From: an uncultured Alistipes sp.
GTDB lineage: Bacteria; Bacteroidota; Bacteroidia; Bacteroidales; Rikenellaceae
NCBI GenBank assembly: GCA_900768015.1
Contig: CAAGBI010000034.1
Span: 1-29,315 of the forward strand
Direction: 5' to 3'
DNA length: 29,315 nt
Shown here: one piece after another, positions 15,917-23,365 of the stretch
Layout of the letters: each line of letters starts with the position of its first letter
Numbering within the stretch: the stretch's first letter is position 1
Notes under the pieces: generated by a model
Seen by the model: the letters and a program-made list of their open reading frames with translations, nothing else
What the model was told of the DNA's origin: nothing
Database searches by the model: none
Translations under genes and position numbers: made by a program

Positions 15917-15952
15917 AGTAAAGCGTTTTATGCGATTTATTAAAGTTCTACA

Positions 15953-16588
15953 TTAGCTAACAAGTATCGCCATGCGGGCAATTACTCTCCACACCTGGCG
16001 GATGTCGCTCTTGTTAACGAAAATATCGGGGGCCTCTACCCTGTCGTATGCCACAAGTCGCCACTGCTCAGGTGCGCTCTTCACATGGCGTATCTTGCGC
16101 CATAGCACCTCATTGTCCAACACAATAAGATATTCGTTGCCCTGCACCATCTCTTCGACCTTAATGCTCTTGACGAATAGGTCTGTAACCGCAGTGCCAG
16201 GCAACACCATTGAGTGAGCCTTGACTCGAACAACAGCATCGCAGTCACAGAAATATGGCAACTGATACTTGCTGAGCTTTAGGCGCTTATCGCCCTTATT
16301 GATAAGCTGCGTAATGCCCTGTTCGTAGAATGGTATAATACTCTTGTTTGATGTATTATTAAGTAGCATATCGCCCACGCCCGACAACAACCATGTGGGG
16401 TTAATCTCGGGAAACCGTGCTGTGATGCGCTCGACAAGCTCCTCGGAGATGCCGAAAGCACCGCGCTTGATGTGGTAAATGTTCTCTGAACGCTGCATGC
16501 CGATGTGGATAGCAAAAGCATTTGCATTCATCTGCACATACTCCAGCACACGCTCTATGCGCTCCCAGTTGTTATACTTATTAGTCAT
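15953..16588 (-). CDS. S24/LexA-type repressor-like protein
   Basis: A 211-residue protein with an N-terminal helix-turn-helix (about 1-65, ending in the INPTWLLSGVGDMLLN pattern typical of CI-like repressors) and a C-terminal S24 fold. The candidate nucleophile is Ser126 in KAHSMVLPG, where G-D-S-M is usual, and a possible partner Lys165 lies in VLWRKIRH. The GDSM-to-AHSM change makes autocleavage uncertain. The start was moved from an upstream in-frame codon to the ATG at 16588 because the extra 14 residues do not resemble the family. It is first in the lgt group and lies just beside tRNA-Arg. It may be a host stress regulator or a phage-derived repressor; no other phage genes are present. 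Confidence 0.8.
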   Translation of the reverse strand: MTNKYNNWERIERVLEYVQMNANAFAIHIGMQRSENIYHIKRGAFGISEELVERITARFPEINPTWLLSGVGDMLLNNTSNKSIIPFYEQGITQLINKGDKRLKLSKYQLPYFCDCDAVVRVKAHSMVLPGTAVTDLFVKSIKVEEMVQGNEYLIVLDNEVLWRKIRHVKSAPEQWRLVAYDRVEAPDIFVNKSDIRQVWRVIARMAILVS

Positions 16589-16620
16589 ATTACCACTATT
16601 AAATATTATTATCGAGCCAT

Positions 16621-16639
16621 AATACTCCAAAAGAGTATT
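16621..16639. repeat. Inverted repeat upstream of S24 gene and tRNA promoter
   Basis: AATACTC (16621-16627) and GAGTATT (16633-16639) form a perfect 7-base inverted repeat around CAAAA. It lies about 33 bases upstream of the S24 repressor-like start and about 30 before the tRNA -7 box, so it may be that protein's operator. This is inferred from position only. Confidence 0.4.
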
Positions 16640-16668
16640 GGCGCTACCCTATATTAAAAAATAAATAG

Positions 16669-16676
16669 TATCTTTG
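16669..16676 (+). promoter_or_regulatory. -7 element for tRNA-Arg
   Basis: TATCTTTG matches TAnnTTTG and ends six bases before the first base of the tRNA, so transcription would begin at or next to the mature 5' end. No TTTG -33 element is found at 19-21 bases. Confidence 0.55.
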
Positions 16677-16682
16677 CACCAC

Positions 16683-16754
16683 GGCTCCGTAGTTCAATGG
16701 ATAGAATTTAAGATTCCGGTTCTTACGATGAAGGTTCGAATCCTTTCGGAGTCA
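16683..16754 (+). tRNA. tRNA-Arg (anticodon CCG)
   Basis: The 72-base sequence folds into a full cloverleaf: acceptor GGCTCCG/CGGAGTC (one G-U), D stem GTTC/GAAT, anticodon stem TAAGA/TCTTA with loop TTCCGGT, and T arm GAAGG-TTCGAAT-CCTTT. Anticodon CCG reads codon CGG. The discriminator base is A and no CCA is encoded. The variable loop is four bases. It is followed at once by an intrinsic terminator. Confidence 0.93.
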
Positions 16755-16761
16755 CAATCGT

Positions 16762-16792
16762 GGCGTCGCACAATCTGCTGACGCCTTTTTTT
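16762..16792 (+). terminator. Intrinsic terminator after tRNA-Arg
   Basis: GGCGTC (16762-16767) pairs with GACGCC (16780-16785) around a 12-base loop, and seven Ts follow. It ends the tRNA transcript eight bases after the tRNA. Confidence 0.88.
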
Positions 16793-16871
16793 GCACACCT
16801 TCCATCCACTATACATAGGGCAAAGATACAATATTTTCTTATATTTTCATACATTTTTATAAAATATCTGA

Positions 16872-16903
16872 TTTGCGTTATTCCCGTTTATTTACTATGT
16901 TTG
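16872..16903 (+). promoter_or_regulatory. Bacteroidota-type promoter for YgbA_NO gene
   Basis: TTTG (16872-16875) and TATGTTTG (16896-16903) are 20 bases apart, an exact consensus. Start near 16910, with a leader of about 17 bases to the ATG at 16927. Confidence 0.78.
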
Positions 16904-16926
16904 CAGATAAATAGAGTCAAAAAAAT

Positions 16927-17220
16927 ATGGGAAGCATAAAGAGTGAAAAGCGTGTGGTCAGCCACATGATCGGGCTATATTGCAAGCACAAGTTGAAGTG
17001 TAGTGAGATGCCACAAGAGTATAAGAAGCTCGAGGCATACGCACATAAGAGGCTCGACGGTTGTAAATTTGGCGACAAGAAACCAGCGTGCAAGCGCTGT
17101 CCCATCCATTGCTATCGCCCCGACATGCGCCAAAAGATTAGAGATGTGATGCGCTGGGCTGGTCCACGAATGTTGATATACGACCCCATTGCAGCCATAA
17201 AACACCTTTTTAATAAATAA
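16927..17220 (+). CDS. YgbA_NO (nitrous oxide-stimulated promoter) family protein
   Basis: A 97-residue protein resembling the E. coli YgbA family, known for being induced by nitric oxide via NsrR. Family landmarks are EKRVVSHMIGLYCK at the start, a cysteine cluster with Cys46, Cys55, Cys58 and Cys62 (KPACKRCPIHCY) that could bind an iron-sulfur cluster or zinc, and the RWAGPRMLIYDP block (76-87). The biochemical function is not known. It stands alone on a strong housekeeping promoter, and a wobble-rich hairpin lies right after the stop codon, separating it from the sigma-factor operon. Whether it responds to NO in this organism is not visible from the sequence. Confidence 0.85.
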   Translation: MGSIKSEKRVVSHMIGLYCKHKLKCSEMPQEYKKLEAYAHKRLDGCKFGDKKPACKRCPIHCYRPDMRQKIRDVMRWAGPRMLIYDPIAAIKHLFNK

Positions 17221-17228
17221 AATAAAAA

Positions 17229-17264
17229 AATAGCGGTTGCGATGTTACATTCGTGGCCGTTATT
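17229..17264. terminator. Stem-loop between YgbA_NO and ECF sigma genes
   Basis: Positions 17229-17242 and 17251-17264 pair over 14 bases, four of them G-U wobbles in the plus-strand RNA. The plus strand lacks a U tract after the stem, whereas the minus strand runs into TTTTTTTATTTTATTTATT, so it would terminate antisense transcription better. As a plus-strand terminator it is weak. Confidence 0.45.
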
Positions 17265-17302
17265 CGTTATATAGACAGAAACAGAACAAAAAACTACAAA
17301 CT

Positions 17303-17812
17303 TTGAAGACCGAAGCACAATACATAGAGTTCTTTAACTCACTACGCGACACGGTGTATCGCCTAGCTCGAAGCATCATAACGGATGATGTCGAGGCGGA
17401 GGATATTATGCAGGATGTCTTCGAGAGGGTCTGGAGGGCCCGCGACGCAGTGCTTGCGAGCCAATACCCTCGCGCCTATGTCTGCCGCATGGCACACAAC
17501 CTCGCCATCGACCGCCAGCGCGCAAGGCAACGAGCGCAGAGCTTTATAGTTGCAGAGGGTATAACGCCGATGGCTGATGGTGACAATGAGACGACGACAA
17601 ACGATATGGCAACGCTTACGCGCAAACTAATGACGGAGCTACCCGATAAACAGCGCATAGCCATACATATGCGCGACATAGAGGGTTATGAAATAGAGGA
17701 GATAGCCAACCTCCTCGAGAGTGACGAGGCGAGCGTGAGAGTAAACCTCTCGAGAGCAAGAAAGAGCATTAGGGAACAATTAATAAAGCTAATGAACTAT
17801 GGAGTTAAGTAG
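17303..17812 (+). CDS. ECF-type RNA polymerase sigma factor
   Basis: A 169-residue sigma-70 family regulator with only regions 2 and 4. Region 2 is at about 9-75 (IIT..DDVEAEDIMQDVFERVW, MAHNLAIDRQRAR) and region 4 at about 105-160 (LPDKQRIAIHMRDIEGYEIEEIANLL, then SVRVNLSRARKSIREQL). A TTG start at 17303 was chosen: the frame is open upstream to 17237, but those residues are unlike the family and the upstream codon lies inside the hairpin. Its end overlaps the start of a small membrane protein, the normal place for an anti-sigma factor. It likely drives its own operon and others after an envelope signal. Confidence 0.88.
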   Translation: MKTEAQYIEFFNSLRDTVYRLARSIITDDVEAEDIMQDVFERVWRARDAVLASQYPRAYVCRMAHNLAIDRQRARQRAQSFIVAEGITPMADGDNETTTNDMATLTRKLMTELPDKQRIAIHMRDIEGYEIEEIANLLESDEASVRVNLSRARKSIREQLIKLMNYGVK

Positions 17813-18287
17813 AGTTAAAATATTAGTTGATAAGTACTTCGACGGCCTCACCTCATTAGAGGAGGAGCAGGAGCTTAGGCGCTACTTTGCTCAGGCGGAG
17901 AATATCCCCGAGGAGTATCAAGTTGTAAAGATGATGCTCGGAACATTTGACACTTTGAGCCACGAGACTCCAAATAGAGAGGTTAATGTGCATGCCGAGA
18001 TCACGCGCCGCAGCACCTTTAGACTTAACATGAAGTGGATGACCGGCATAGCGGCCGCAGTAGCGATAATTGTCGGTGTGGCGATAACGCTTGCTCCCAA
18101 TAGCCGCAGCATGGAGGCTCCCACAGAGACCGAACCCGCATATATTTGTTATGTCAATGGCGTAAAGGTCGAGGATGACAAAGTGGCATACGCCGAGGCC
18201 AATAGAATACTTGGCAGCCTATCGGAAGATGTGCAGTTGGCAATGGCAGAGGTTAATCGATTAACTCACTATACAATAGTAAAATAA
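17799..18287 (+). CDS. Small single-pass membrane protein, putative anti-sigma factor
   Basis: A 162-residue protein with an acidic cytoplasmic N-terminus (LVDKYFDGLTSLEEEQELRRYF at about 8-29), one transmembrane helix (about 79-100, WMTGIAAAVAIIVGVAITLA), and a short periplasmic tail. The opening pattern is common to anti-sigma-like proteins encoded after Bacteroidota ECF sigmas. It overlaps the sigma gene by 14 bases, so the two are cotranslated and probably stoichiometric. No zinc-binding HxxxCxxC motif is present, so it is not a ZAS-type anti-sigma. Its anti-sigma role is inferred from position and topology only. Confidence 0.75.
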   Translation: MELSRVKILVDKYFDGLTSLEEEQELRRYFAQAENIPEEYQVVKMMLGTFDTLSHETPNREVNVHAEITRRSTFRLNMKWMTGIAAAVAIIVGVAITLAPNSRSMEAPTETEPAYICYVNGVKVEDDKVAYAEANRILGSLSEDVQLAMAEVNRLTHYTIVK

Positions 18288-18317
18288 ACACCTGTAACTA
18301 AACTAAATTTGAGCACT

Positions 18318-19178
18318 ATGAAACGACTATTTACAATAATTGCGCTGTCGCTATTTGTGACAAATGTAACACAGGCCCAGGAGGTCACAACCGAAGGACA
18401 AGAGAAAGTAATGTATCTCGATAGCGAAGGTAACAGCGCCATATCATCGAACAATGGCAACCTAAGCATCATGCTAAATGGCTCTCGCTTTGAGATTGGT
18501 AACGGCAAGATTGAGCATGTTGAGGTGGCGAGCATCAAGAAGCCACAGCGCGCATACTTCGGTTTTATGGGCCTCGATTCGCCATCGTTTAACCATATCG
18601 CCTGGTTTGAGATTGGAACAAACGCCTTTGTCAATACCGACTACTCGATGTACTCGCCAGAAGATGCTAATGCACTGATGTTCAGTAGCACTAAGAGCAT
18701 CAACTACTCGTTCAATGTAGGTACGCTGAATGTGCCCCTTACACAGAATCGCTCGTTTGTGTTCTCTATGGCATTTGGCTTTACGCTTGAGGATTATGCC
18801 TTCAACAGCAACCACACCTTTAAGAGTATTGACGGCATGATGCGCCCCGTGGCACTCGAGGGTAACATCAAGAAGTCGAAGTTTAGTACAGCATACTTCC
18901 ACATCCCGATGATGCTCGACTGGAATATCAAGCACAACTTCTTCATAGCAGCTGGCGTAAACCTCGATATCTTGATGGCTACAAGTACGAGATACAAGTT
19001 TCCCAGAACAACTGTTCAGGATAAGGTAACGGTTAATCCCATTCAGGTTGGCGCAACAGCACGCATCGGATGGAAGCGACTCTATGGCTATGTTAACTAC
19101 TCATTCGTCGACCTCTTCCGCGAGGGTACAGGCCCCAAGGGCAAGCGACTGAGTGCAGGTATGGGTATTTGGTTCTAA
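18318..19178 (+). CDS. Outer-membrane beta-barrel protein in ECF operon
   Basis: A 286-residue secreted protein with signal peptide MKRLFTIIALSLFVTNVTQA. An upstream TTG is in frame, but the ATG at 18318 gives the clean signal peptide. The C-terminal two thirds has the alternation of aromatic and polar residues of a small barrel: SFVFSMAFGFTLEDYAF, FSTAYFHIPMMLDWNIKHNF, FIAAGVNLDILM, then the end YGYVNYSFVDLFREG and MGIWF with a terminal aromatic, as needed for BAM insertion. It follows the putative anti-sigma gene by 30 bases. No exact family recognised; it is similar in style to PorT/outer-membrane-beta-barrel proteins. Confidence 0.75.
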   Translation: MKRLFTIIALSLFVTNVTQAQEVTTEGQEKVMYLDSEGNSAISSNNGNLSIMLNGSRFEIGNGKIEHVEVASIKKPQRAYFGFMGLDSPSFNHIAWFEIGTNAFVNTDYSMYSPEDANALMFSSTKSINYSFNVGTLNVPLTQNRSFVFSMAFGFTLEDYAFNSNHTFKSIDGMMRPVALEGNIKKSKFSTAYFHIPMMLDWNIKHNFFIAAGVNLDILMATSTRYKFPRTTVQDKVTVNPIQVGATARIGWKRLYGYVNYSFVDLFREGTGPKGKRLSAGMGIWF

Positions 19179-19194
19179 CGAAAAACTACTCGAT

Positions 19195-19626
19195 ATGAAA
19201 CGACTTATTATATTATTAGCCATGCTTTTGCCACTTACGGCAATGGCGCAAACTCCAACCTTTGAGTCGCTATTCAAGGAGTACTCAACAAAGGAGGATT
19301 GCACTACAATTAACATATCTAACACCATGCTTAAGTCGATGGAGGTAAGCATCGAGGCCGAGTATATGCAGGTGATAGCCGTAGAAAACAAAGCTTTAGT
19401 CCCCACTTTTCGTAGCCAGGTTGACGAGGTACTGACTGGACTTGAAGTGTTGATGGCCGTAAATAACGGAGGCGAGTCCGTAAAGATATGTCAGTATTCG
19501 GACGAGAACGATGGAGTAGTAGATATCTTCATAATGGCATATAGTGGCGATGAGTGTATACTCATGCACATCAACGGCAAGAACCTTGAGTTGAACAACA
19601 TCAGCTCATTGATGGATATGATATAA
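19195..19626 (+). CDS. DUF4252 domain protein, copy 1
   Basis: A 143-residue secreted protein, with signal peptide MKRLIILLAMLLPLTAMAQ and a DUF4252 body: FESLFKEYSTKEDCTTINIS near the mature start, then a region with NGGESVKICQYSDEN and the late acidic ILMHINGKN. The start is the ATG at 19195; the open frame upstream has no signal peptide. DUF4252 proteins often come as tandem copies after an ECF sigma and anti-sigma in Bacteroidota. Function unknown; a periplasmic or surface sensor of the ECF stimulus is one possibility. It follows the beta-barrel gene by 16 bases and is followed by a second copy. Confidence 0.85.
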   Translation: MKRLIILLAMLLPLTAMAQTPTFESLFKEYSTKEDCTTINISNTMLKSMEVSIEAEYMQVIAVENKALVPTFRSQVDEVLTGLEVLMAVNNGGESVKICQYSDENDGVVDIFIMAYSGDECILMHINGKNLELNNISSLMDMI

Positions 19627-19645
19627 CAACTAAAATCTAATTTAT

Positions 19646-20095
19646 ATGAAACGCACTATTTTATTAGTAATGATGATGTTGCCAATTATGGCAATGGCGC
19701 AGCTCCCACATTTTGCAAAGCTCGGCGAGAAGTATAATGGCATGGAGGGTGTGACCGCGATGACAATCAACAAGCAGATGATTGCGATGTTTGCGGGCGA
19801 AAATGTAGATTTTGACTTTGTTGACGAGATACAGATACTTCTTTGCGAGGATGCTGATGTTGCAAAAAGTATCGTTAAGGATGCAAAGAAGGCAGTTAAG
19901 AAGTCTAAGATTGAGGAGTTGGTATCGGCCAACGAGGATGGTGCAACATTTACCATCTACACAAAAGGCGAGAACGATATTATTACCAACATTGTTATCG
20001 TGATTGAGAATGAAGATCCCTCTGGCTTTATCGTTATCACAGGCGATATTCCTCAAGAGAAGATTAGCGAGGTTGTTAAGATTGCAAACATGTAA
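19646..20095 (+). CDS. DUF4252 domain protein, copy 2
   Basis: A 149-residue paralogue of the preceding gene. It shares the signal peptide style (MKRTILLVMMMLPIMAMAQ), the mature start PHFAKLGEKYNGMEGVTAMTINKQM, and length. The body is rich in valine and lysine with FVDEIQILL and TDGD-like turns, and the end is VITGDIPQEKISEVVKIANM. The two copies are clearly diverged rather than recent duplicates. It is the last gene of the ECF operon; a terminator hairpin follows at 20116-20151. A bacterium keeping both copies suggests different ligands or a heteromeric pair, but this is inference. Confidence 0.85.
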   Translation: MKRTILLVMMMLPIMAMAQLPHFAKLGEKYNGMEGVTAMTINKQMIAMFAGENVDFDFVDEIQILLCEDADVAKSIVKDAKKAVKKSKIEELVSANEDGATFTIYTKGENDIITNIVIVIENEDPSGFIVITGDIPQEKISEVVKIANM

Positions 20096-20115
20096 CTATC
20101 TCAACCATAATAAAA

Positions 20116-20151
20116 ATATAGCCGTCAATTAAACTAAATTGGCGGCTATAT
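20116..20151. terminator. Bidirectional terminator hairpin (DUF4252 / GH20)
   Basis: A 15-base stem (20116-20130 with 20137-20151, one G-U) with loop AAACTA, ATATAGCCG/CGGCTATAT, followed by TCTTTGATATTTT on the plus strand and by TTTTTATTATGG on the minus. It separates the convergent DUF4252 and GH20 genes. Confidence 0.85.
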
Positions 20152-20165
20152 CTTTGATATTTTCG

Positions 20166-22322
20166 CTATAGTTTTGGCCAGATTGTTGGAGGTTGAATCG
20201 ACACCCACTCGGCGCCATTACCACGCGAAGTACATGTTATACGCACAGCCTTAATCGGGCGTGCGGGATACTCGATGTAGAACATGCCGCAATCCAACTC
20301 GCCTACTCGCTCAAAGTTTACACCATCATAGCTTACCTCCACATAGCCATTCTCAAAGGTATAACGAGGGAGCTGGAAGTTACCCGTAGCCACCTTCATT
20401 CTGCGACACGAAACGGGCTGCTCAAAGGTAAATATCACCCAGTCGCCAACATCGCCAGCGCGTGTAGTGCGTGCAATACGGCCATACCCCTCAGCCTTAT
20501 CGAACGAGAACTTCTCGCTATCGTTCATCGACGATGTTATGTCAAAAGCTGGGGTTATAGTCTTGAAATGCGACACAACACCTGCCTCTGGGGAGCACGC
20601 CTCGCCACGATGCGAAATAAAGCAATACTCAGCTGGTTTATCTGTAATAATTGGCGCTGTATATAACATCTCAACATCCATTGGCTCACGACGATAGAAT
20701 ACCCTACTTCCATCATCGGTTGAAGCACTCAACACACCATCCTCATACACCACCTTTGGCGGCATAAGTCGATATGTAACGCCCATAGCATCGAGCCTAT
20801 TGTAGTGCTCAACCATCTTTGCGTAGAACGCCGTTTCATCTCGCTCATCACTATCTACCCACGCCACCTCAGCAAGTGCCACAATGCGCGGAAAGGTTTG
20901 ATAATGAAGGTAGTCTGGCATTTCTGGATTGCGTGATGCGTATGCCTCGCTAAAGAACGAACCCTCAAAGCCAAGAACATTAGCCTGCTCACCCTCTGTA
21001 AAGCCTTGTGATGTAAGGGTGAAGTTATAAACCTTTGTCCAATCGAAGATAGCCGCCCAGTCGTGACCCGGCTCGCGCGCCGACTGCTTCATATCGAAAT
21101 AGAAGAACTGGCCAGGCATAACAATAGTGCTGTAGTTTGCAGTTGCAGTGCGACACTCCTTAATGCTCTCCCAGCCATAAACTCGCGTATCAGCCGAGAG
21201 TTTTCCGCCATCGATAGCCTCATTCCACACCGCGGGCTTCTTGCCATGTTGAGCGAGAATATCAGTCAATCGCGACATAAAGTATTGCTGTAGCTCAGTG
21301 GTGCTATTCATGTTATTATCACGCATTAACTCCTGACAACTTGGACATCGCTTCCATTGCGACATATCGACTTCGTCACCACCGATATGTATATACTCTG
21401 CAGGAAAAAGCTCGCATACCTCGCCTAAAATATCGGCAAGCAACTCATAATTCTCTTCGCGCGATGCGCAGAATGCCGAACGGGTATCGTAGCCATACGA
21501 GGCGCTATTTGTTCGCGTGTAATCGCATAATATCTCGGGGTGCATGGTCGCCATACAGAGGCTGTGGCCCGGCAGGTCAATTTCTGGTATAATCTCGATA
21601 TTACGAACTGCAGCATAGGCGATTATCTCGCGCATATCCTCTTGAGTATAATATCCGCCCCACTTTTCGTTCCACTTGCCGTAGCGTGGCCAGATGGGGC
21701 TATCTCCACCACGAAAACCGCCAACCTCCGCAAGTTCGGGGTGCGATTTAATCTCCAGGCGCCATGCCTCGTCGTCGGTAAGATGCAGGCGCAATGAGTT
21801 TATCTTATGGTAGGCCAAGAGGTCTATAAATTCCATCACCGCCACCTTATCCATCCATGTGCGGCACACATCGAGCATAAAGCCACGATGCCCATAGCGT
21901 GGCGAGTCGCTAATCTCACAACACACAACCTCAGCACTACCTGTTAGGCCGCCGTTATAGACATTAGCGGGTAGAAGTTGCAAGAGCGTCATCACGCCAT
22001 TAAAGAGGCCACCATAGTTGCCACCGCGTATTGCAACACCCTCTTCATGTACAATGAGCCTATACTCTTCCGCCTCGAGATAGTCATCTATAACAAGCTC
22101 TATATCACCATGTTTTGCAGACTTGGTTAAACCTATTTCTGCAACGCAATAGTCTACCAACGGTTGTAATTCGATGTCAGACGAGAAGATTGTCGTTTTG
22201 GGAGAAATGGTGTAGCAGCCCTCAGCGATTGTAACACTCTGGGGCGTAGGAATGATTATAGGCTCATGTGCAAATGCTGCAACATGAGCCATAACCATGA
22301 TAACAAAAAGCACGCGCTTCAT
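20166..22322 (-). CDS. Beta-N-acetylhexosaminidase, GH20
   Basis: A 718-residue secreted enzyme that removes terminal beta-N-acetylglucosamine or galactosamine. Signal peptide 1-18; an N-terminal GH20b domain follows (about 20-140), then the catalytic barrel with YGHRGFMLDVCRTW (143-156), LHLTDDEAWRLEIK (179-192) and IHIGGDEVD (311-319). Asp316-Glu317 is the catalytic pair. Residues about 510-575 look like the C-terminal chitobiase/hexosaminidase module. The final 130 residues (about 585-718: IARTTRAGDVGDWVIFTFEQ to YVEVSYDGVNFERVGELD) look like an F5/8 type C carbohydrate-binding fold. It is last in the yicC operon, four bases from the M23 gene, suggesting mucin, glycan or peptidoglycan-sugar trimming. 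Confidence 0.9.
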   Translation of the reverse strand: MKRVLFVIMVMAHVAAFAHEPIIIPTPQSVTIAEGCYTISPKTTIFSSDIELQPLVDYCVAEIGLTKSAKHGDIELVIDDYLEAEEYRLIVHEEGVAIRGGNYGGLFNGVMTLLQLLPANVYNGGLTGSAEVVCCEISDSPRYGHRGFMLDVCRTWMDKVAVMEFIDLLAYHKINSLRLHLTDDEAWRLEIKSHPELAEVGGFRGGDSPIWPRYGKWNEKWGGYYTQEDMREIIAYAAVRNIEIIPEIDLPGHSLCMATMHPEILCDYTRTNSASYGYDTRSAFCASREENYELLADILGEVCELFPAEYIHIGGDEVDMSQWKRCPSCQELMRDNNMNSTTELQQYFMSRLTDILAQHGKKPAVWNEAIDGGKLSADTRVYGWESIKECRTATANYSTIVMPGQFFYFDMKQSAREPGHDWAAIFDWTKVYNFTLTSQGFTEGEQANVLGFEGSFFSEAYASRNPEMPDYLHYQTFPRIVALAEVAWVDSDERDETAFYAKMVEHYNRLDAMGVTYRLMPPKVVYEDGVLSASTDDGSRVFYRREPMDVEMLYTAPIITDKPAEYCFISHRGEACSPEAGVVSHFKTITPAFDITSSMNDSEKFSFDKAEGYGRIARTTRAGDVGDWVIFTFEQPVSCRRMKVATGNFQLPRYTFENGYVEVSYDGVNFERVGELDCGMFYIEYPARPIKAVRITCTSRGNGAEWVSIQPPTIWPKL

Positions 22323-22326
22323 AGAA

Positions 22327-23346
22327 CTATCTTACACGCAGCTTCTGACCGATGCGGAGAATAGATGTCGACTTAATGCCGCTTAGTTGGCAGATACGCG
22401 ATACGGATGTGCCATACTTGCGCGCAATAGCACCCAGCGTGTCGCCCGAACGCACGGTGTGGTACTGCACCGCAGCGGCAGCCTTACGCTCTGCCTCCTC
22501 CTGCTTTGCTACCTCCTCCTCGTCGCCAAAGTCCTGCTCATACTTTGAGTAGATGCTAAAGTGACGACGCTTCAGGAGCAACTCATCGCGACGCAAATTA
22601 CCATTACTAAAGTCGATGAGGCGCTCAGGGTCAAACGATTGCCCCTTGTATCTCACCTCATAGTGGAGGTGGGGACCTGTGCTTCGGCCTGTGCTACCAC
22701 CCAAACCAATCTGCTGGCCAGCAACAACCCAATCACCAACCTGCACATCACGCTGCGACAGGTGGGCATAGTAGGTCTCGAGGCCATTGTTGTGTCTGAT
22801 AATGACGAGGTTGCCGTAGTCTCCAGCCGCCTTAGAGAGGCGCACCTTGCCATCGAAAGTGGCATAGATGGGATCGCCAGTCTTTAGACCAATATCCAAG
22901 CCCTGATGCGCGCGACCGCGACGAGGGCCATAACGCGAGGTGATGCGACCAATATATGGATAGTGGTAACTCTCCAATGAGTCAACAAGGCGTATCGCTG
23001 TGGCCTCGGGTAGAGAGTCGAGCTCAATATCCCTGTAGGCGTGGATATTCGTTGTGTCCCAGTGGTTATTAAAGACCTCAGGGTCATTCTTGTAATCCTC
23101 GGCGAGGATATATCGCCAAGTATTGTCATTAAAGAGCACGATGCTCAACGCGCTGTTGGCCGTAGGCAGAGTATCTATCACAGCCACCTTGCCGAGTGTG
23201 CGCACGGGCTTCACAGGCATGGTTTGCTCCTTCGTGGCATTACGCAATGAGTCTGCCGCCACTTTAACCGTGTCTGCCTCCTGCGCAAAAGCGGTTGATG
23301 TAACGAGCATTAATGCGCTTAAAATATATAATTTAATCAACTTCAT
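22327..23346 (-). CDS. M23 peptidase with LysM domain
   Basis: A 339-residue secreted wall protein. Signal peptide 1-21 (cut near AFAQ), a linker to about residue 130, an M23/LytM-type endopeptidase domain (about 131-245) and a C-terminal LysM (about 293-338, HTVRSGDTLGAIARKYGTS). The zinc ligands His147 and Asp151 (HQGLD) and His228 (HLHYE), with general-acid/base residues His195 and His226, are all in place, so it should cut peptidoglycan cross-links rather than only regulate others. LysM would anchor it to glycan strands. It starts 19 bases after DUF3109's stop and precedes GH20 by four bases, so it is probably cotranscribed with both. Confidence 0.93.
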   Translation of the reverse strand: MKLIKLYILSALMLVTSTAFAQEADTVKVAADSLRNATKEQTMPVKPVRTLGKVAVIDTLPTANSALSIVLFNDNTWRYILAEDYKNDPEVFNNHWDTTNIHAYRDIELDSLPEATAIRLVDSLESYHYPYIGRITSRYGPRRGRAHQGLDIGLKTGDPIYATFDGKVRLSKAAGDYGNLVIIRHNNGLETYYAHLSQRDVQVGDWVVAGQQIGLGGSTGRSTGPHLHYEVRYKGQSFDPERLIDFSNGNLRRDELLLKRRHFSIYSKYEQDFGDEEEVAKQEEAERKAAAAVQYHTVRSGDTLGAIARKYGTSVSRICQLSGIKSTSILRIGQKLRVR

Positions 23347-23365
23347 CTAAACAATTTTATATAGA

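Noticed and set aside
15953..16588. Prophage in this area
   Set aside because: Only one repressor-like gene is present; no integrase, structural or lysis genes and no duplicated attachment site were seen.
16821..16828. Minus-strand -7 box TATCTTTG near 16821-16828
   Set aside because: No TTTG at 19-21 bases and no minus-strand gene ahead of it before the tRNA terminator; likely chance in AT-rich DNA.
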